NCBI RefSeq assembly: GCF_010435915.1
Contig: NZ_JAAFZH010000006.1
Location: forward strand, 62,001-126,000
Reading direction: 5' to 3'
Source of the DNA: Spirosoma terrae
GTDB taxonomy: Bacteria; Bacteroidota; Bacteroidia; Cytophagales; Spirosomataceae
Length of the DNA stretch: 64,000 nt
The position numbers and the translations under genes are program-made. Shown piece by piece: positions 9,401 through 18,078 of the stretch; position 1 is the first letter of the stretch; each line of letters begins with the position of its first letter. The notes below the pieces were generated by a model, which searched no databases, was not told the origin of the DNA, and was given only the letters and a program-made list of their open reading frames with translations.

Positions 9401-12400
9401 CTGATGATGTGGTGGTACCGGATTGCGGATGCGTCGTGGATATTAAAGTGGATGCTCCGTTTGCCTGCCCCAGCTTTGGTCTTAATGGTGGCAACGTAAA
9501 ACTCATCGCGACAGCGGCTGATATTTATTCAACCGATCCTAACGTATTTACCTATACCTGGAGCCCAGCCGCCGGTTTATCATCCACTACAGGACGGGAA
9601 GTTACGCTAACCGACAATGTGCAGCGGACCTACACGGTAACCATGAGCAGCCCATTTGATCCTTCGTTTGCCTGTACGCGCACCATTACGGTCAACAATC
9701 CCGCCTGGTCACTACCTGTTTTCACGGCACAGGACGTATCAACCTGTCCAGCAGTACCGGTTCAGATTGGGGCTCCACCCGTAGCAGGCTACGCCTATGC
9801 ATGGACTGGCTCGGTTTTATCATCAACAGCCGTTTCCAACCCAACCGCAACGGTTACCAATACAACCCTTTTCGCGGTAAGAGTAACCGATGTTGGCTCG
9901 GGCTGTATTACCCGCGATACGGTTCAGGTGTCATTGGCGGCTGCAGCGGCTGACGCCGGCCCCAATAAATCGGTTTGCCCGAGCGGCATTGTGACTATTG
10001 GCACCCCAGCCCAGCCCAACACCACCTATTCCTGGTCACCGGCGGGCGCTAACTGGCAGAACGGCACGAACCAGAACTCTGCCCAACCACAGGTGCTGGT
10101 GGCTGTCACAACCGTCTTTTCGGTAACCGCTACCAATACTCAGAGTAACTGTACATCGGTGGATCAGGTCACGGTAACGGCAGGCTCGGCTATTCCCTCT
10201 TTCACCCTGCCAAACATAACGTACTGTCCCGGCAATGGCCCGGTTAGCTTAGGTGGTACTGCCCCGACCGGTACGGGTTATACCTATAGCTGGGCCCCGG
10301 CTGGACTGGTTACCATCGCAACAACCAATGCAACAACAACACGTACGCCCCCACCGAGTACGCCAACAACCTTTACGCTAACGGTTCGTAATGCAGCAGG
10401 CTGTGAACAGGTTGCCACCCAGACCATCACGCCCACGAATACTGCACCTAATCCTGGCAGTAACCAGGTCATGTGTCTGGGAAACTCTGTCAGTCTGGGT
10501 AGCGCCAGCAACCCAACCGGGGGAGGCATTACGTATAACTGGACACCCGCTACCGGACTCAGCAGTGCCAGCTCACCCAACCCAACCTTTACCCCCACTG
10601 CAGCGGGCGTGTTTAGTTTCACGTTGACCAAAACGGAAGGCGCCTGTAGCAGCCCGGCAACCGTAACGGTAACCGTCAACAGTTTTACGCTGGCCGCTAT
10701 TCCATCGGTCGCCGTTTGTCAGGGAGCCTGCACCACCATCGGCACCACGCCAATAGCGAATGTGCAATATAGCTGGAGTCCAACAACAGGTCTATCGGAC
10801 CCCAACAGCGCCACCACCATTGCCTGCGTTAATTCCAGCACAACTTACACTTTAACGGCCATCAATCTGAGCGGATGCGTAGCCACTCGTCAGGTGCTGG
10901 TTGGGGTGAACAATAGCCCGGCCCCCAGCATCAACATCCCTTCGGTTACAGCGTGTTTGGGTAGTCCAAGCACTACGTTCAATCCCGTGGTGAGTCCATC
11001 GGGCAGCTACAATTATGTATGGAGTCCAAACGATGGTACGCTCAACAATATCTACGCGTCGAACCCCACGGTAAATGTGACGAATGTCGGCACCAAAACC
11101 TATAGCCTCACGGTCACCAATACCGCTACGGGTTGTTCTTCAAGCCAACTCGCCCAACTCGACGTGGAGATCTGTTGTGTTAAACCCGATGCGGGTCAGG
11201 ACATCAGCATCTGCCCACCCGCTACCACGGCCCAGTTAAACCCAGGCACCTCGGGTGGCACCTGGACGGCACAAGCGGGCAATCCAGCGGCAGCCACCGT
11301 GAGTGCATCAGGTGCAGTGAGCGGCATGACAGCCAATGGTATTTACCGATTCATCTATTCGGTGTCGACCAACGGCACCACCTGTACGGATACCGTAGCG
11401 GTAAGCAGACTGCAGCCGCTGAGTATGGTTGTTACGCCGGGGGTGTGTCAGAGTGCCACCAATCAATACACCATTAGCGGCACGGTGAGCCTAACCAATG
11501 CAATAGCTGGAACCTTAACGATCACTGACGGTACCCAAAGTACTACGGTGGCAGTGAGTAGCGGTAGCAGTAGTGTACCTTTCTCATTCACGGGACTGAC
11601 CAGTGGCAGCGGTTCGCATACGGTCACAGCAAGCTTAAGCAGTTGTGGTAGCACTTCCGCTACGTATACAGCTCCCGCGTCCTGCACGGGCAACGTCGCC
11701 ATCTCGGTTACGCCCGGAACCTGCGTACCGGCCACCAACCAGTACAGCATCAGTGGTACGTTGTCATTTACCAACGCCACCGCCGGTACGGCCACCATCA
11801 CCGATGGTATCAATTCTACCACCGTAGCAGTCAGTGCCGGAGCAACATCAGTCCCCTACTCACTGACGGGCCTCACCAGTGGAACCGGCTCCCACACCGT
11901 CACCGTCACTTATGCGGGGAAAACGGCCAGTACCACCTACACCGCTCCAGCTTCCTGTTTGGTAGGCGTGGCCATCTCGGTTACCCCCGGTGCCTGCGTA
12001 CCGGCCACTAACCAGTACAGCATCAGTGGCATACTCTCGCTGACCAATGCCGTAGCCGGCACGGCAATCATCACTGATGGCATCAACTCTACGACGGTCA
12101 CCATTAGCGCAGGCGCTACGTCCGTACCGTACTCATTGGCTGGCTTGTCTTCAGGTACGGGTTCACACACCGTAACTGTTAGTTATGCAGGTAATACAGC
12201 TAGTGCGACCTATACGGCCCCAGTCTCCTGTTTAGTAGGAGTAGCCATCTCTGCCACGCCAGGTGCCTGTGTACCGGCTACCAACCAGTACAGCGTCAGC
12301 GGTACCTTGTCGTTAACCAATGCCGTGGCCGGAACCGCTACCATCACCGATGGCGCTACGTCAACTACCGTCGCCGTCAGTGCCGGCGCTACCTCGGTAC

Positions 12401-15400
12401 CGTATTCGTTGACCGGATTCACCAGTGGTACGGGTTCCCACACGGTAACGGTTAGCTACGCAGCGCAAACCGCCAGTGCTACGTACGCTGCGCCGGTGTC
12501 CTGCTCGGTCAATGTTGCTATATCAGTCACGCCCGGTGTTTGTGTGCCAGCGACGAATCAATACTCCGTAAGCGGAACACTCTCGCTGACCAACGCTGTG
12601 GCTGGAACGGCCACCATTACAGATGGAATCAATTCCACCACAGTAGCCGTCAGTGCGGGTACTACCTCAGTACCGTATTCGTTGACCGGATTGACCAGTG
12701 GAACCGGATCGCATACGGTAACGGTCAGCTATGCCAGTAAAACGGCTAGTGCTACGTATACCGCTCCAGCTTCCTGTACCGTGGGTGTGGCGATCACCGC
12801 TACGCCGAGCGTCTGTGATCCGCTCACCAACCAGTATAGTGTGAGCGGTACGCTGTCGTTAACCAATGCCGTGGCCGGAACCGCTACCATCACCGATGGG
12901 GCTACGTCGACTACGGTGGCCGTCAGCGCCGGCGCTACGTCAGTACCGTATTCGCTGACGGGATTCACCAGTGGTACGGGTTCACACACGGTAACGGTTA
13001 GCTACGCAGCGCAAACCGCTAGTGCTACGTACGCTGCGCCGGTGTCCTGCTCGGTCAATGTTGCTATATCAGTCACGCCCGGTGCCTGTGTACCGGCCAC
13101 CAACCAGTACAGCATCAGTGGTACACTCTCGCTGACCAACGCCATTGCCGGTACGGCTACCATCACCGATGGTACCTCGACCACCACGGTTTCGGTGAGT
13201 GCGGGGCAAACCTCGGTGGCCTACTCCCTGGCGGGACTCAACTCGGGTACCGGTTCACATACTGTTACGGTAAGTTATGCGAGTCAAACCGCTAGCATTA
13301 CCTACACCGCACCGGCATCCTGTACGCTGGGGGTGGCCCTGGTTATCACACCAGGTGTTTGCCAGTCAGCCACCAACAGCTATACCCTCACCGGCACGCT
13401 TTCGCTCACCAATGCGCAGGCGGGTAATGCCACCTTCACTGATGGCACCACCACCCAAACGGTCGCCGTTACCGCTGGACAAACATCGGTAAGCTTCTCG
13501 CTCACTGGACTCAGCTCGGGAACCGGCTCCCACACGCTGGTGGCCAGCTTCAACGGCAACACCCAGAGTCAGACTTACACCGCGCCAGCTTCCTGTACCA
13601 TCGGTGTGGCGATCACCGCTACGCCGAGCGTCTGTGATCCGCTCACCAACCAGTATAGTGTGAGCGGTACGCTGTCGTTAACCAATGCCGTGGCCGGAAC
13701 CGCTACCATCACCGATGGAGCGACCTCCACTACGGTGGCGGTGAGTGCCGGCGCTACCTCAGTACCGTATTCGCTGACGGGATTCACCAGTGGTACGGGT
13801 TCACACACGGTAACCGTCAGCTACGCATCGAAAACCGCTAGTGCTACGTACGCTGCCCCGGTATCGTGCTCGGTCAATGTTGCTATATCAGTCACGCCCG
13901 GTGCCTGTGTACCGGCCACCAACCAGTACAGCATCAGTGGCACACTCTCGCTGACCAACGCCATTGCCGGAACCGCTACCATCACCGATGGTACCTCGAC
14001 CACCACGGTTTCGGTGAGTGCGGGGCAAACCTCGGTGGCCTACTCCCTGGCGGGACTCAACTCAGGTACCGGTTCACATACTGTTACGGTAAGTTATGCG
14101 AGTCAAACCGCTAGCATTACCTACACCGCGCCAACCTCCTGTACGCTGGGGGTGGCCCTGGTCATCACGCCGGGAGTGTGTCAATCAGCTACTAACAGCT
14201 ATACACTAACCGGCACGCTTTCGCTCACCAATGCGCAGGCGGGTAATGCCACCTTCACTGATGGCACCACCACCCAAACGGTCGCCGTTACCGCTGGACA
14301 AACATCGGTAAGCTTCTCGCTCACTGGACTCAGCTCGGGAACCGGCTCCCACACGCTGGTGGCCAGCTTCAACGGCAACACCCAGAGTCAGACTTACACC
14401 GCGCCAGCTTCCTGTACCATCGGTGTGGCGATCACCGCTACGCCGAGCGTCTGTGATCCGCTGACCAACCAGTATAGTGTGAGCGGTACGTTGAGCCTGA
14501 CCAATGCCGTGGCTGGAACCGCTACCATCACCGATGGCGCTACGTCGACTACGGTGGCCGTCAGCGCCGGCGCTACGTCAGTACCGTATTCGCTGACGGG
14601 ATTCACCAGTGGTACGGGTTCACACACGGTAACCGTCAGCTACGCATCGAAAACCGCTAGTGCTACATACGCTGCCCCGGTATCGTGCTCGGTCAATGTT
14701 GCTATATCAGTCACGCCCGGTGCCTGTGTACCGGCCACCAACCAGTACAGCATCAGTGGCACACTCTCGCTGACCAACGCCATTGCCGGAACCGCTACCA
14801 TCACCGATGGTACCTCGACCACCACGGTTTCGGTGAGTGCGGGGCAAACCTCGGTGGCCTACTCCCTGGCGGGGCTCAACTCAGGCACCGGTTCACATAC
14901 TGTTACGGTAAGTTATGCGAGTCAAACCGCTAGCACTACCTACACCGCACCGGTATCCTGTACGCTGGGCGTGGCCCTGGTCATCACACCAGGAGTTTGC
15001 CAGTCAGCCACCAATAGCTATACACTGACGGGTACGCTTTCACTCACCAATGCGCAGGCGGGTAATGCCACCTTCACTGATGGCACCACCACCCAAACGG
15101 TCGCCGTTACCGCTGGACAAACATCGGTTAGCTTCTCGCTCACTGGACTCAGCTCGGGAACCGGCTCCCACACGCTGGTGGCCAGCTTCAACGGTAACAC
15201 CCAGAGTCAGACTTACACCGCGCCAGCATCCTGTACCGTGGGTGTGGCGATCACTGCTACGCCGAGCGTCTGTGATCCGTTGACCAACCAATACTCCGTT
15301 AGTGGTACCTTGTCGTTAACCAATGCCGTGGCCGGAACCGCTACCATCACCGATGGGGCTACGTCGACTACGGTGGCGGTGAGTGATGGTGCTACGTCAG

Positions 15401-16395
15401 TACCGTATTCGCTGACCGGATTCACCAGTGGTACGGGTTCACACACGGTAACCGTCAGCTACGCATCGCAAAGAGCCAGTGTTACCTATGCTGCCCCGGT
15501 GTCCTGCTCGGTCAATGTGGCGATCTCGGTCACACCGGGTGCCTGTGTACCAGCGACGAATCAATACTCTGTAAGCGGAACACTCTCGCTGACCAATGCC
15601 ATTGCCGGTACGGCTACCATCACCGATGGTAGCTCGACCACTACCGTATCAGTGAGTGCGGGGCAAACCTCGGTGGCCTACTCTCTGGCAGGACTCAACT
15701 CGGGTACCGGTTCACATACTGTTACGGTAAGTTATGCGAGTCAAACCGCTAGCGCTACCTACACCGCGCCAGCCTCCTGTACGGTAGCCCCACCTTGCTT
15801 GCTGCAAGTTGTGGTTACGCCGGGCCTTTGCCAGTCGGCTACCAACCAGTACTCCATTACCGGTTCGGTGTCGGCAACCAATGCGTCGGGTAGTCAGCAG
15901 GTCACCATTACCGATGGTGTGGCCAGTACGACGGTAACCCTGACAGGCAATGGCCCTGCCAGCTTCACCCTGACCGGATTAGCCAGCGATGGAGCCTTGC
16001 ATACGGTATCGGTTTCAGCCGCTAGCTGTGGCGTTGGCTCGATGACCTACACGGCTCCGGCTTCCTGTACCGTCGATGTAGCAATTTCAGTAACTCCGGG
16101 CGTTTGTCAGAGTGCTACCAATCAGTACACCATCACGGGTACGTTGAGTCTGACCAATGCACCAGCCGGAACCGCTACCATCACCGATGGCACTACGTCT
16201 ACGACAGTGGCGGTAAGCGCCGGTGCTACGTCAGTACCGTATTCGCTGACCGGATTCACCAGTGGAACCGGGTCGCATACGGTAACGGTCAATTTTGCTG
16301 GTAAAACGGCTACGGTTACCTACACCGCGCCTGTTTCCTGCGAAGGCTGTCCACCGGCCAAGTGTGTGCCAATCGTAATTAGACGAACGCGCTAA
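6409..16395 (+). CDS. Giant secreted repeat protein (SBBP propeller, Ig/SprB-like and 91-residue repeats)
   Basis: About 3328 residues, probably a surface adhesin or matrix protein. ATG 6409 is chosen; GTG 6400 would add three residues. Some 55 residues precede a hydrophobic segment (ALVILLTLLARVSQAQ), an unusually long signal n-region. Domains in order: an SBBP-type propeller (about 6660-8085; repeated STYLGGS and FPVTNGST motifs), an Ig-like domain (8095-8457), roughly a dozen SprB/PKD-like modules with YSWSP and YTLTVT motifs and paired cysteines (8460-11190), a linker (11190-11427), 18 units of about 91 residues (11428-16340) each with two cysteines, and a short tail CVPIVIRRTR. No T9SS type A domain is evident, so the sorting signal is unclear. 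It is a single-gene unit ending at a strong terminator. Adhesion is inferred from architecture. Confidence 0.88.
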   Translation: MRISTFFSCTFPITCLRSLWLRISANKDSIIPDPKQLENDGQSLVTRSIQAQKSRWPISLPALVILLTLLARVSQAQYIQNSTLLGTSANDYTNRMQVVNGETYILGVANSTNYPVTNGSTYRGGQDLVITKLNAAGNIVYSTYLGGSSFEADGYFKVVNGEVYIFGNTGSNDFPVTNGSTFGGTTDAQLTKLNASGNIVFSTYLGGNGQDSPSGIEVVNGEIHLLFNTLSTNFPVTNGSTFGGGSDIAYMKLSASGNILFSTYLGGSENDTSSPNIKVSGGKVYIVGYTESPNFPVTNGSTYNGGTDVFYTRLSASGTIEFSSYYGGTAYDEAINFDFENGEAYLIVTTYSSDFPVTNGSSINNNELDMVYMKINSSDAVAFASYVGGSGVEVTTDLKVINGEGYFVGYTDSPDYPVTNGSVFGGITDIVYTKFAANGTIAVSTYIAANRLERAYGFDVVDGEIHIVGTTESTVSNYPVTNGTRPRTLTDNGVYTKLDASTGQILYSTIYAGTNATTPRIIQVENGVAYITGSAGSGYPTTDGSIAKNTTDIFFATFKLCGTFPSTPATITPASQTVCQNGFTQLLTGTTVAIPSSDVPTLYRNGIPEQQPQIQAFYQWQQATSPGGPWTDIAGATQKDYNPGPSPVTRYFRRISTSGPCCGNAVVNTSAVASIIISASAAPTLAVTDVFNTCVGSPVVIGGSPTASGGTTPYTYAWDNGAAAVANPTVNPSITTIYTLTVTDANGCRQIDQTLVNVYAAYAGADVGSCAGTPVQIGGAPIPGVPGVTYSWAPATGLSCTTCAQPFANPSTPTTYTLTLTVPITGGGTCQSTDAVVVTPVAAPLTPNFAGPDVTICIGNTATIGTTAESGFTYTWAPGNYLTANNTARTTFQPGSLAMPTPNPITYYVTALKNGCTFVDQMQASVIEARAGVDGCGPRNVGEPDRTPNIGETYTWTKLSGPGNFVGPTNLPQVPVTASVGGATTYRLTVSYNGTTCTDDVVVPDCGCVVDIKVDAPFACPSFGLNGGNVKLIATAADIYSTDPNVFTYTWSPAAGLSSTTGREVTLTDNVQRTYTVTMSSPFDPSFACTRTITVNNPAWSLPVFTAQDVSTCPAVPVQIGAPPVAGYAYAWTGSVLSSTAVSNPTATVTNTTLFAVRVTDVGSGCITRDTVQVSLAAAAADAGPNKSVCPSGIVTIGTPAQPNTTYSWSPAGANWQNGTNQNSAQPQVLVAVTTVFSVTATNTQSNCTSVDQVTVTAGSAIPSFTLPNITYCPGNGPVSLGGTAPTGTGYTYSWAPAGLVTIATTNATTTRTPPPSTPTTFTLTVRNAAGCEQVATQTITPTNTAPNPGSNQVMCLGNSVSLGSASNPTGGGITYNWTPATGLSSASSPNPTFTPTAAGVFSFTLTKTEGACSSPATVTVTVNSFTLAAIPSVAVCQGACTTIGTTPIANVQYSWSPTTGLSDPNSATTIACVNSSTTYTLTAINLSGCVATRQVLVGVNNSPAPSINIPSVTACLGSPSTTFNPVVSPSGSYNYVWSPNDGTLNNIYASNPTVNVTNVGTKTYSLTVTNTATGCSSSQLAQLDVEICCVKPDAGQDISICPPATTAQLNPGTSGGTWTAQAGNPAAATVSASGAVSGMTANGIYRFIYSVSTNGTTCTDTVAVSRLQPLSMVVTPGVCQSATNQYTISGTVSLTNAIAGTLTITDGTQSTTVAVSSGSSSVPFSFTGLTSGSGSHTVTASLSSCGSTSATYTAPASCTGNVAISVTPGTCVPATNQYSISGTLSFTNATAGTATITDGINSTTVAVSAGATSVPYSLTGLTSGTGSHTVTVTYAGKTASTTYTAPASCLVGVAISVTPGACVPATNQYSISGILSLTNAVAGTAIITDGINSTTVTISAGATSVPYSLAGLSSGTGSHTVTVSYAGNTASATYTAPVSCLVGVAISATPGACVPATNQYSVSGTLSLTNAVAGTATITDGATSTTVAVSAGATSVPYSLTGFTSGTGSHTVTVSYAAQTASATYAAPVSCSVNVAISVTPGVCVPATNQYSVSGTLSLTNAVAGTATITDGINSTTVAVSAGTTSVPYSLTGLTSGTGSHTVTVSYASKTASATYTAPASCTVGVAITATPSVCDPLTNQYSVSGTLSLTNAVAGTATITDGATSTTVAVSAGATSVPYSLTGFTSGTGSHTVTVSYAAQTASATYAAPVSCSVNVAISVTPGACVPATNQYSISGTLSLTNAIAGTATITDGTSTTTVSVSAGQTSVAYSLAGLNSGTGSHTVTVSYASQTASITYTAPASCTLGVALVITPGVCQSATNSYTLTGTLSLTNAQAGNATFTDGTTTQTVAVTAGQTSVSFSLTGLSSGTGSHTLVASFNGNTQSQTYTAPASCTIGVAITATPSVCDPLTNQYSVSGTLSLTNAVAGTATITDGATSTTVAVSAGATSVPYSLTGFTSGTGSHTVTVSYASKTASATYAAPVSCSVNVAISVTPGACVPATNQYSISGTLSLTNAIAGTATITDGTSTTTVSVSAGQTSVAYSLAGLNSGTGSHTVTVSYASQTASITYTAPTSCTLGVALVITPGVCQSATNSYTLTGTLSLTNAQAGNATFTDGTTTQTVAVTAGQTSVSFSLTGLSSGTGSHTLVASFNGNTQSQTYTAPASCTIGVAITATPSVCDPLTNQYSVSGTLSLTNAVAGTATITDGATSTTVAVSAGATSVPYSLTGFTSGTGSHTVTVSYASKTASATYAAPVSCSVNVAISVTPGACVPATNQYSISGTLSLTNAIAGTATITDGTSTTTVSVSAGQTSVAYSLAGLNSGTGSHTVTVSYASQTASTTYTAPVSCTLGVALVITPGVCQSATNSYTLTGTLSLTNAQAGNATFTDGTTTQTVAVTAGQTSVSFSLTGLSSGTGSHTLVASFNGNTQSQTYTAPASCTVGVAITATPSVCDPLTNQYSVSGTLSLTNAVAGTATITDGATSTTVAVSDGATSVPYSLTGFTSGTGSHTVTVSYASQRASVTYAAPVSCSVNVAISVTPGACVPATNQYSVSGTLSLTNAIAGTATITDGSSTTTVSVSAGQTSVAYSLAGLNSGTGSHTVTVSYASQTASATYTAPASCTVAPPCLLQVVVTPGLCQSATNQYSITGSVSATNASGSQQVTITDGVASTTVTLTGNGPASFTLTGLASDGALHTVSVSAASCGVGSMTYTAPASCTVDVAISVTPGVCQSATNQYTITGTLSLTNAPAGTATITDGTTSTTVAVSAGATSVPYSLTGFTSGTGSHTVTVNFAGKTATVTYTAPVSCEGCPPAKCVPIVIRRTR
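6660..8085 (+). repeat. SBBP-type beta-propeller repeats
   Basis: About eight repeats of roughly 55-60 codons, each with a version of FPVTNGST followed by F-S-T-Y-L-G-G. This matches the SBBP (seven-bladed propeller) repeat found in Bacteroidota surface proteins. The first four repeats are the most regular; the last ones drift (for example STYIAAN). Confidence 0.75.
11428..16340 (+). repeat. Eighteen tandem units of about 91 residues
   Basis: Each unit opens with V/I-TPG-x-C, continues ATNQYSxSGTLSLTNA and ITDG, and closes with GSHTVTVSYA followed by TYTAPxSC. The two cysteines per unit probably form a disulfide after export. Unit 17 (from about 15790) is the most divergent. Variants fall into three types: CVPATNQ, CDPLTNQ and CQSATNS. 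Confidence 0.88.
12784..15787 (+). repeat. 819-bp three-unit super-repeat, nearly identical copies
   Basis: The string GGTGTGGCGATCAC recurs at 12784, 13603, 14422 and 15241, spaced exactly 819 bp (273 codons, three units of 91). Three copies are complete; the fourth holds two units and then diverges near 15787. Long stretches are identical at the DNA level, including synonymous sites, which indicates recent duplication or gene conversion. Confidence 0.9.
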
Positions 16396-16420
16396 CCCGG
16401 CAAGACAATACGTAGTAAAA

Positions 16421-16456
16421 AGCCCTGAATCAGAGTGATTTGATTCAGGGCTTTTT
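16421..16456. terminator. Bidirectional rho-independent terminator
   Basis: AGCCCTGAATCA and TGATTCAGGGCT form a 12-bp stem around 8 nt, with T-runs on both strands (AAAA before, TTTTT after). It lies between the convergent giant gene and the membrane protein gene and can serve both. Confidence 0.9.
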
Positions 16457-16490
16457 CGATTTGTAATCCTAACCTTATTTGTTGACCGGC

Positions 16491-17870
16491 TCAGTTTTCG
16501 GGAATATACCAGAATGGAATCTGGTAATACGTCTGGGGTTTATTGACTGAATCAGGAACCATTACGTTCAGCATGTTACGTCCTTCTTTTAGGTTTTTTG
16601 TTAGTAAAACCGTCGTAAGACCAAGCTGGCCGTTATCAGCCCGTTTTGTAAATAAAAGGCCCGGCGAGTTATAGAGTGAATCATTCAGATAAACACTAAA
16701 ATACGATTCCATCGACTTTAAATACCAGGCGGCTTTTTTTTCGCGACGTACTTTGCGGGGAAGATTATCGGGCCAGCCTGGTTCTTTAAATCGTTTAGCC
16801 AGCTCTTTGTCCAATGATTTTGGGTAGCTGATAAACAAGCGCACATATGGTTCCCGAATCACATCTGACTGAATGCTGGCTTTGTCAATAAACTGATCGG
16901 GTGCGCGCAGATTATCAAATGAATTTGCATTTGTCGTTCGGGTAGGATCACGCATGGTCATATACGAGCGGGCGTCGAGCAAATCGGTAGTATTCTGCGT
17001 ATACAACACCTGATAAATCATAAACACCATTTCGGCTGCGAATAAAACGCCCAGTATGGAGACCAGCCTTTTTTTGAGCGTTTGTTCAGGAATCTGACTA
17101 TAAAATGTATAAACGATATACAGCAACGGTCGATACATCCCCAAAAACAAAATGGAGAAGCCCTCGGTGAGTCGAAAGACCAATGGCGCATACCGTTCGT
17201 TATCGCGGAATCGGCCCGTATTCAGAATAGTAACGACAACAGCGAATCCAATGACAATCAGGCCTAATATCCATCCAACAACCGTACGAACAGTTTCGTA
17301 GAGCGAGTCGGGCACCAAAAGCTGCAACCCCGTTTCGATCAATATGAATAAGATATAAGCCGCAGCAACGCTAAGAAATAACAATACTAAACTGAACGCC
17401 AACGCGAAAACGACATTACACCGCCGATCCAGAAGAATAATATAATCAGGCAACGATCCCATTTCTGTGGACAATCGTTTCTGGGAATACTTGCTTAGCC
17501 TATAAATCTGATCGTACTGAATACCCTTCGGATAGGCAGCCAATAAACCGACCAGCCCAATCCAGAAAGCGCGCATCACAAAATTGGCCAGAAAAGCCCC
17601 AAACAATATATAACAGACGCCTTTGATAAGACCCAGTGATTGTGCGGGTAACGCTTCATGGATATAGTCATTATCAGTCATTAAATTATACCGATAATAC
17701 GTAAATAGATTATCCATTAGATCGGGCAGGCTGAGCGTAGCAAACAGGGCTGCACCAGAAATAATCAATTCCAGATTCCAGCTTTGAGCAGTTAACTCAC
17801 GAAGTTTTTCCAGAAATTCAGGTTCGGAAGGAGTGGTCGATTCTGACGGCGTAGTGTCGGGGGTTGTCAT
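16491..17870 (-). CDS. Conserved multi-pass membrane protein, function unknown
   Basis: A 459-residue protein of no family I recognise. The N-terminal ~30 residues are Ser/Thr/Pro/Glu-rich and soluble. About six hydrophobic segments follow, including LELIISGAALFATLSL, GVCYILFGAFLANFVMRAFW, VVFALAFSLVLLFLSVAAAY, VVGWILGLIVIGFAVVVTIL and VSILGVLFAAEMVFMIYQVL. The last ~150 residues are hydrophilic and end in a beta-rich stretch. Start ATG 17870. It stands alone, convergent with the giant gene and divergent from the fucosidase. A membrane-anchored transport or envelope role is possible but unsupported by any motif. Confidence 0.7.
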   Translation of the reverse strand: MTTPDTTPSESTTPSEPEFLEKLRELTAQSWNLELIISGAALFATLSLPDLMDNLFTYYRYNLMTDNDYIHEALPAQSLGLIKGVCYILFGAFLANFVMRAFWIGLVGLLAAYPKGIQYDQIYRLSKYSQKRLSTEMGSLPDYIILLDRRCNVVFALAFSLVLLFLSVAAAYILFILIETGLQLLVPDSLYETVRTVVGWILGLIVIGFAVVVTILNTGRFRDNERYAPLVFRLTEGFSILFLGMYRPLLYIVYTFYSQIPEQTLKKRLVSILGVLFAAEMVFMIYQVLYTQNTTDLLDARSYMTMRDPTRTTNANSFDNLRAPDQFIDKASIQSDVIREPYVRLFISYPKSLDKELAKRFKEPGWPDNLPRKVRREKKAAWYLKSMESYFSVYLNDSLYNSPGLLFTKRADNGQLGLTTVLLTKNLKEGRNMLNVMVPDSVNKPQTYYQIPFWYIPEN

Positions 17871-18078
17871 GCGATAAGCAACGAGATTTGCCTCGCAAAA
17901 TAGCGGATTTGACTAGTTTTCCCATATGACCGATCGTGAATAGGAATACCGGCTAATTCGGTGTCTGGTTGTCGACGAGTAACGTACCGGCTTACTGATA
18001 CTACTGAAGTTAATTGAACCTGCTTGCCCAAATGCCACCATTTTGTTAGCATTGTAGCTTGTTTTCTACTCAAGCTTC

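Noticed and set aside
11463..15446. Many 60-119-codon ORFs on the minus strand inside the giant gene
   Set aside because: They repeat with the same 819-bp spacing as the coding repeats and are low-complexity shadows of the real plus-strand protein.
12784..15787. Direct repeats that could look like a CRISPR array
   Set aside because: The repeats are long, contiguous and in frame within a protein; there are no unique spacers of about 30 bp and no cas genes.
17867..18073. 68-codon minus-strand ORF ending at the start of the membrane-protein gene
   Set aside because: The ATGA overlap is tempting, but the composition does not look like a protein and it fills the divergent promoter region; more likely chance.
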